Shown in pieces: positions 51,876 to 53,009 of a DNA stretch of 53,009 bases. The notes under the pieces are model-generated. The model was given only the letters and a program-made list of their open reading frames with translations, was not told where the DNA came from and did no database searches. The position numbers and the translations under genes are program-made. The DNA lies in NCBI RefSeq assembly GCF_001591045.1, contig NZ_BCUA01000022.1:1-53009 (forward strand). The letters run 5' to 3'. Positions within the stretch are counted from its first letter, which is position 1. Each line of letters opens with the position of its first letter. This DNA is from Sphingopyxis granuli NBRC 100800. Lineage in GTDB: Bacteria; Pseudomonadota; Alphaproteobacteria; Sphingomonadales; Sphingomonadaceae.

Positions 51876-52679
51876 TTACTGCCCCTTGAACGCGGCCTTG
51901 CGCTTCTGAAGGAAGGCCGCGACACCTTCGACCGCATCGGCGCTGTTGCCGGCGCGATACTGGCCCATCGCCTCCGCATCGAGCGTATCGGAATAGCTTT
52001 GGGTCAGCCCGCCGCGCAGCACCTGGCGCATCGTGCCGAGCGCGATCGTCGGACCGCTCGCAAGGCGCTTAGCCAGCGCTTCGGCTTCGGTCATCAGGGC
52101 GTCGTCCTCGACCGCCTTGTAGATCAGGCCCCAGTCGGCCGCCTGCTCGGCCGGGATCTTTTCGCCCAGCATCATCATCTGCGTGGCGCGCGGCAGGCCG
52201 ATCAGCCGTGGCAGCAGCCACGACGATCCGCCGTCGGGGATCAGTCCGATGTTGACGAAGGCCTGGAGGAAATAGGCGCTCTTGCCCGCGAGGGTGAAAT
52301 CGCCCGACAACGCGAAGCTGCATCCGACGCCGGCGGCGGGGCCGTTGACCGCGGTGACGACGGGAATGTCGAGGTTCGCGAGCGCGAGCAGCATCGGATT
52401 ATAATGGTTGCGCAGCGCCTTGCGGCTGTTGGCGCCGCCGCCGACCGCCGACGCGCTGCGGTCGCCTGCCAGGTCGGCGCCCGAACAGAAGCCGCGCCCT
52501 TCGCCGGTGATCAGCAGCGCGCGCGCACCGAGCACGCCCATCCAGTCGAGCGCCGCGCGAATATCGTCGGCCATCGCCGGCGGCATCGAGTTCAGCCGCT
52601 CGGGCCGGTTCAGCGTGATGGTCGCGACATCGTCGGCGACGGCAAGCTTGATCGTGTCGAAGGTTGGAAGGTCGGTCAT
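51876..52679 (-). CDS. enoyl-CoA hydratase/isomerase family protein
   Basis: The 267-aa crotonase-fold protein has the oxyanion-hole segments GRGFCSGADLAG and NGPAAGVGCSFALSGD, and a FVNIGLIPDGGSSWLLPRL region with an Asp in the place of the second catalytic Glu, as in PaaG-type isomerases. It acts in acyl-CoA or phenylacetyl-CoA breakdown. A palindrome typical of acyl-CoA regulators lies just upstream. Confidence 0.9.
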   Translation of the reverse strand: MTDLPTFDTIKLAVADDVATITLNRPERLNSMPPAMADDIRAALDWMGVLGARALLITGEGRGFCSGADLAGDRSASAVGGGANSRKALRNHYNPMLLALANLDIPVVTAVNGPAAGVGCSFALSGDFTLAGKSAYFLQAFVNIGLIPDGGSSWLLPRLIGLPRATQMMMLGEKIPAEQAADWGLIYKAVEDDALMTEAEALAKRLASGPTIALGTMRQVLRGGLTQSYSDTLDAEAMGQYRAGNSADAVEGVAAFLQKRKAAFKGQ

Positions 52680-52710
52680 GGGGAAGAAATCCTCTCGGGG
52701 GCTGCTTTAC

Positions 52711-52728
52711 CTTTACGTTCACGTAAGG
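52711..52728. promoter_or_regulatory. LiuR/acyl-CoA-regulator-type operator
   Basis: CTTTACGTTCACGTAAGG contains the perfect half-sites TTACGT and ACGTAA (52713-52726) separated by two bases. It is 32 bp upstream of the hydratase start. Known LiuR (MerR family) sites have the same TTACGT..ACGTAA pattern. The regulator itself is not in the window. Confidence 0.55.
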
Positions 52729-52828
52729 ATGTGACCCATTTGAGGGTCGAGTGCAAGGGGGAGGGGAGATCGGATGACGACGGCTGGAAACGACCGATAG
52801 CGGTCATGGCCGCCAGCCTTGAATCGGA

Positions 52829-52899
52829 TTCGCGCAGAGGCGCAAAGATCGCAGAGGCGCGCGCGCTTCATCTCTGCGTTCCTTGCGCCTCTGCGCGAA
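52829..52899. repeat. dispersed element with 15-bp terminal inverted repeats, copy 2
   Basis: TTCGCGCAGAGGCGC (52829-52843) and GCGCCTCTGCGCGAA (52885-52899) bound 41 bp, the same 15-mers as the 157-bp element at 46971-47127. The interior also carries a second GCAGAGGCGC. Confidence 0.75.
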
Positions 52900-53009
52900 T
52901 TTCGTGGAATGCCAGGTATCGGCCGAAGCGCGATATTCCTTTTCTCGTCACCCTGAACCTGTTTGGCAATTAACCCTTTTCGACAAGGAACTGTTCCCCG
53001 GCGAAAGCC
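52900..53009. other. repeat-rich non-coding end of the window
   Basis: No gene is supported. It carries a degenerate half of the TGAACTTGTTTCAG repeat (52949-52964) and, at the very end, CCCCGGCGAAAGCC, one arm of the REP-like repeat also present at 25250-25316. Confidence 0.5.

Overview
The window is a high-GC chromosome segment of an alphaproteobacterium, most likely a member of the Sphingomonadaceae (Sphingopyxis or Sphingomonas type). The evidence is the gene content: large TonB-dependent receptors, DUF885 proteins, YtcJ-like amidohydrolases, a TIGR02300 acidic protein, an aroA-cmk-rpsA-ihfB block and sphingomonad-style dispersed palindromes. The assignment rests on family recognition, not on a search.

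Region 1 (about 1-19.5 kb) is an accessory catabolic cluster. It has an exported amidohydrolase, a DUF3311 protein with a sodium:solute symporter, a LysR regulator, a DapA-family lyase/deaminase, a three-component flavin/[2Fe-2S] amine dehydrogenase (related to opine oxidase, D-hydroxyproline dehydrogenase and HcnABC), a VOC protein, a Rid-family protein, a 999-aa TonB-dependent receptor, three tandem exported DUF885 proteins and a second exported amidohydrolase. A 15-bp palindrome, TTGCRTYSARCGCAA, lies in front of three of its transcription units (112-126, 4224-4238, 8120-8134) and is the probable operator of the LysR protein. The likely logic is outer-membrane uptake, periplasmic hydrolysis of an amide- or peptide-like compound, inner-membrane import, then oxidation and deamination of a cyclic or secondary amine. 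The substrate is unknown.

Region 2 (19.5-26.25 kb) is mostly core genome: tRNA-Leu(UAG), trigger factor with a histone-like tail, a transmembrane Ser/Thr kinase with C-terminal repeats, an AlkA-type DNA glycosylase, a [2Fe-2S] ferredoxin, an RlmB-type RNA methyltransferase and tRNA-Tyr.

Region 3 (26,236-35,889) is a compact 9.65-kb integrative element in the 3' end of tRNA-Tyr, bounded by exact 19-bp direct repeats. It encodes a tyrosine integrase, several small unknown proteins, a Bro-N protein, two Cys-rich proteins and a 670-aa protein with a lytic-transglycosylase motif like phage ejection proteins. No terminase, portal, capsid, tail or replication gene is visible. It also holds an alphaproteobacterial-type LexA box and a run of four hairpins. 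Just outside its right end is a frameshifted remnant of a second, P4-type integrase, so this tRNA has been used repeatedly.

Region 4 (36.3-53.0 kb) returns to chromosome: a TPR protein, an S9 prolyl oligopeptidase, DUF4112, an oligopeptide-binding lipoprotein, tRNA-Leu(UAA), an ABC exporter, ihfB, rpsA, cmk, aroA, a TIGR02300 protein, tRNA-Ala, an Rrf2 regulator, a secreted protein with a ClpP-fold periplasmic protein, and an enoyl-CoA hydratase behind a LiuR-like palindrome. Several dispersed palindromic repeats sit between these genes.
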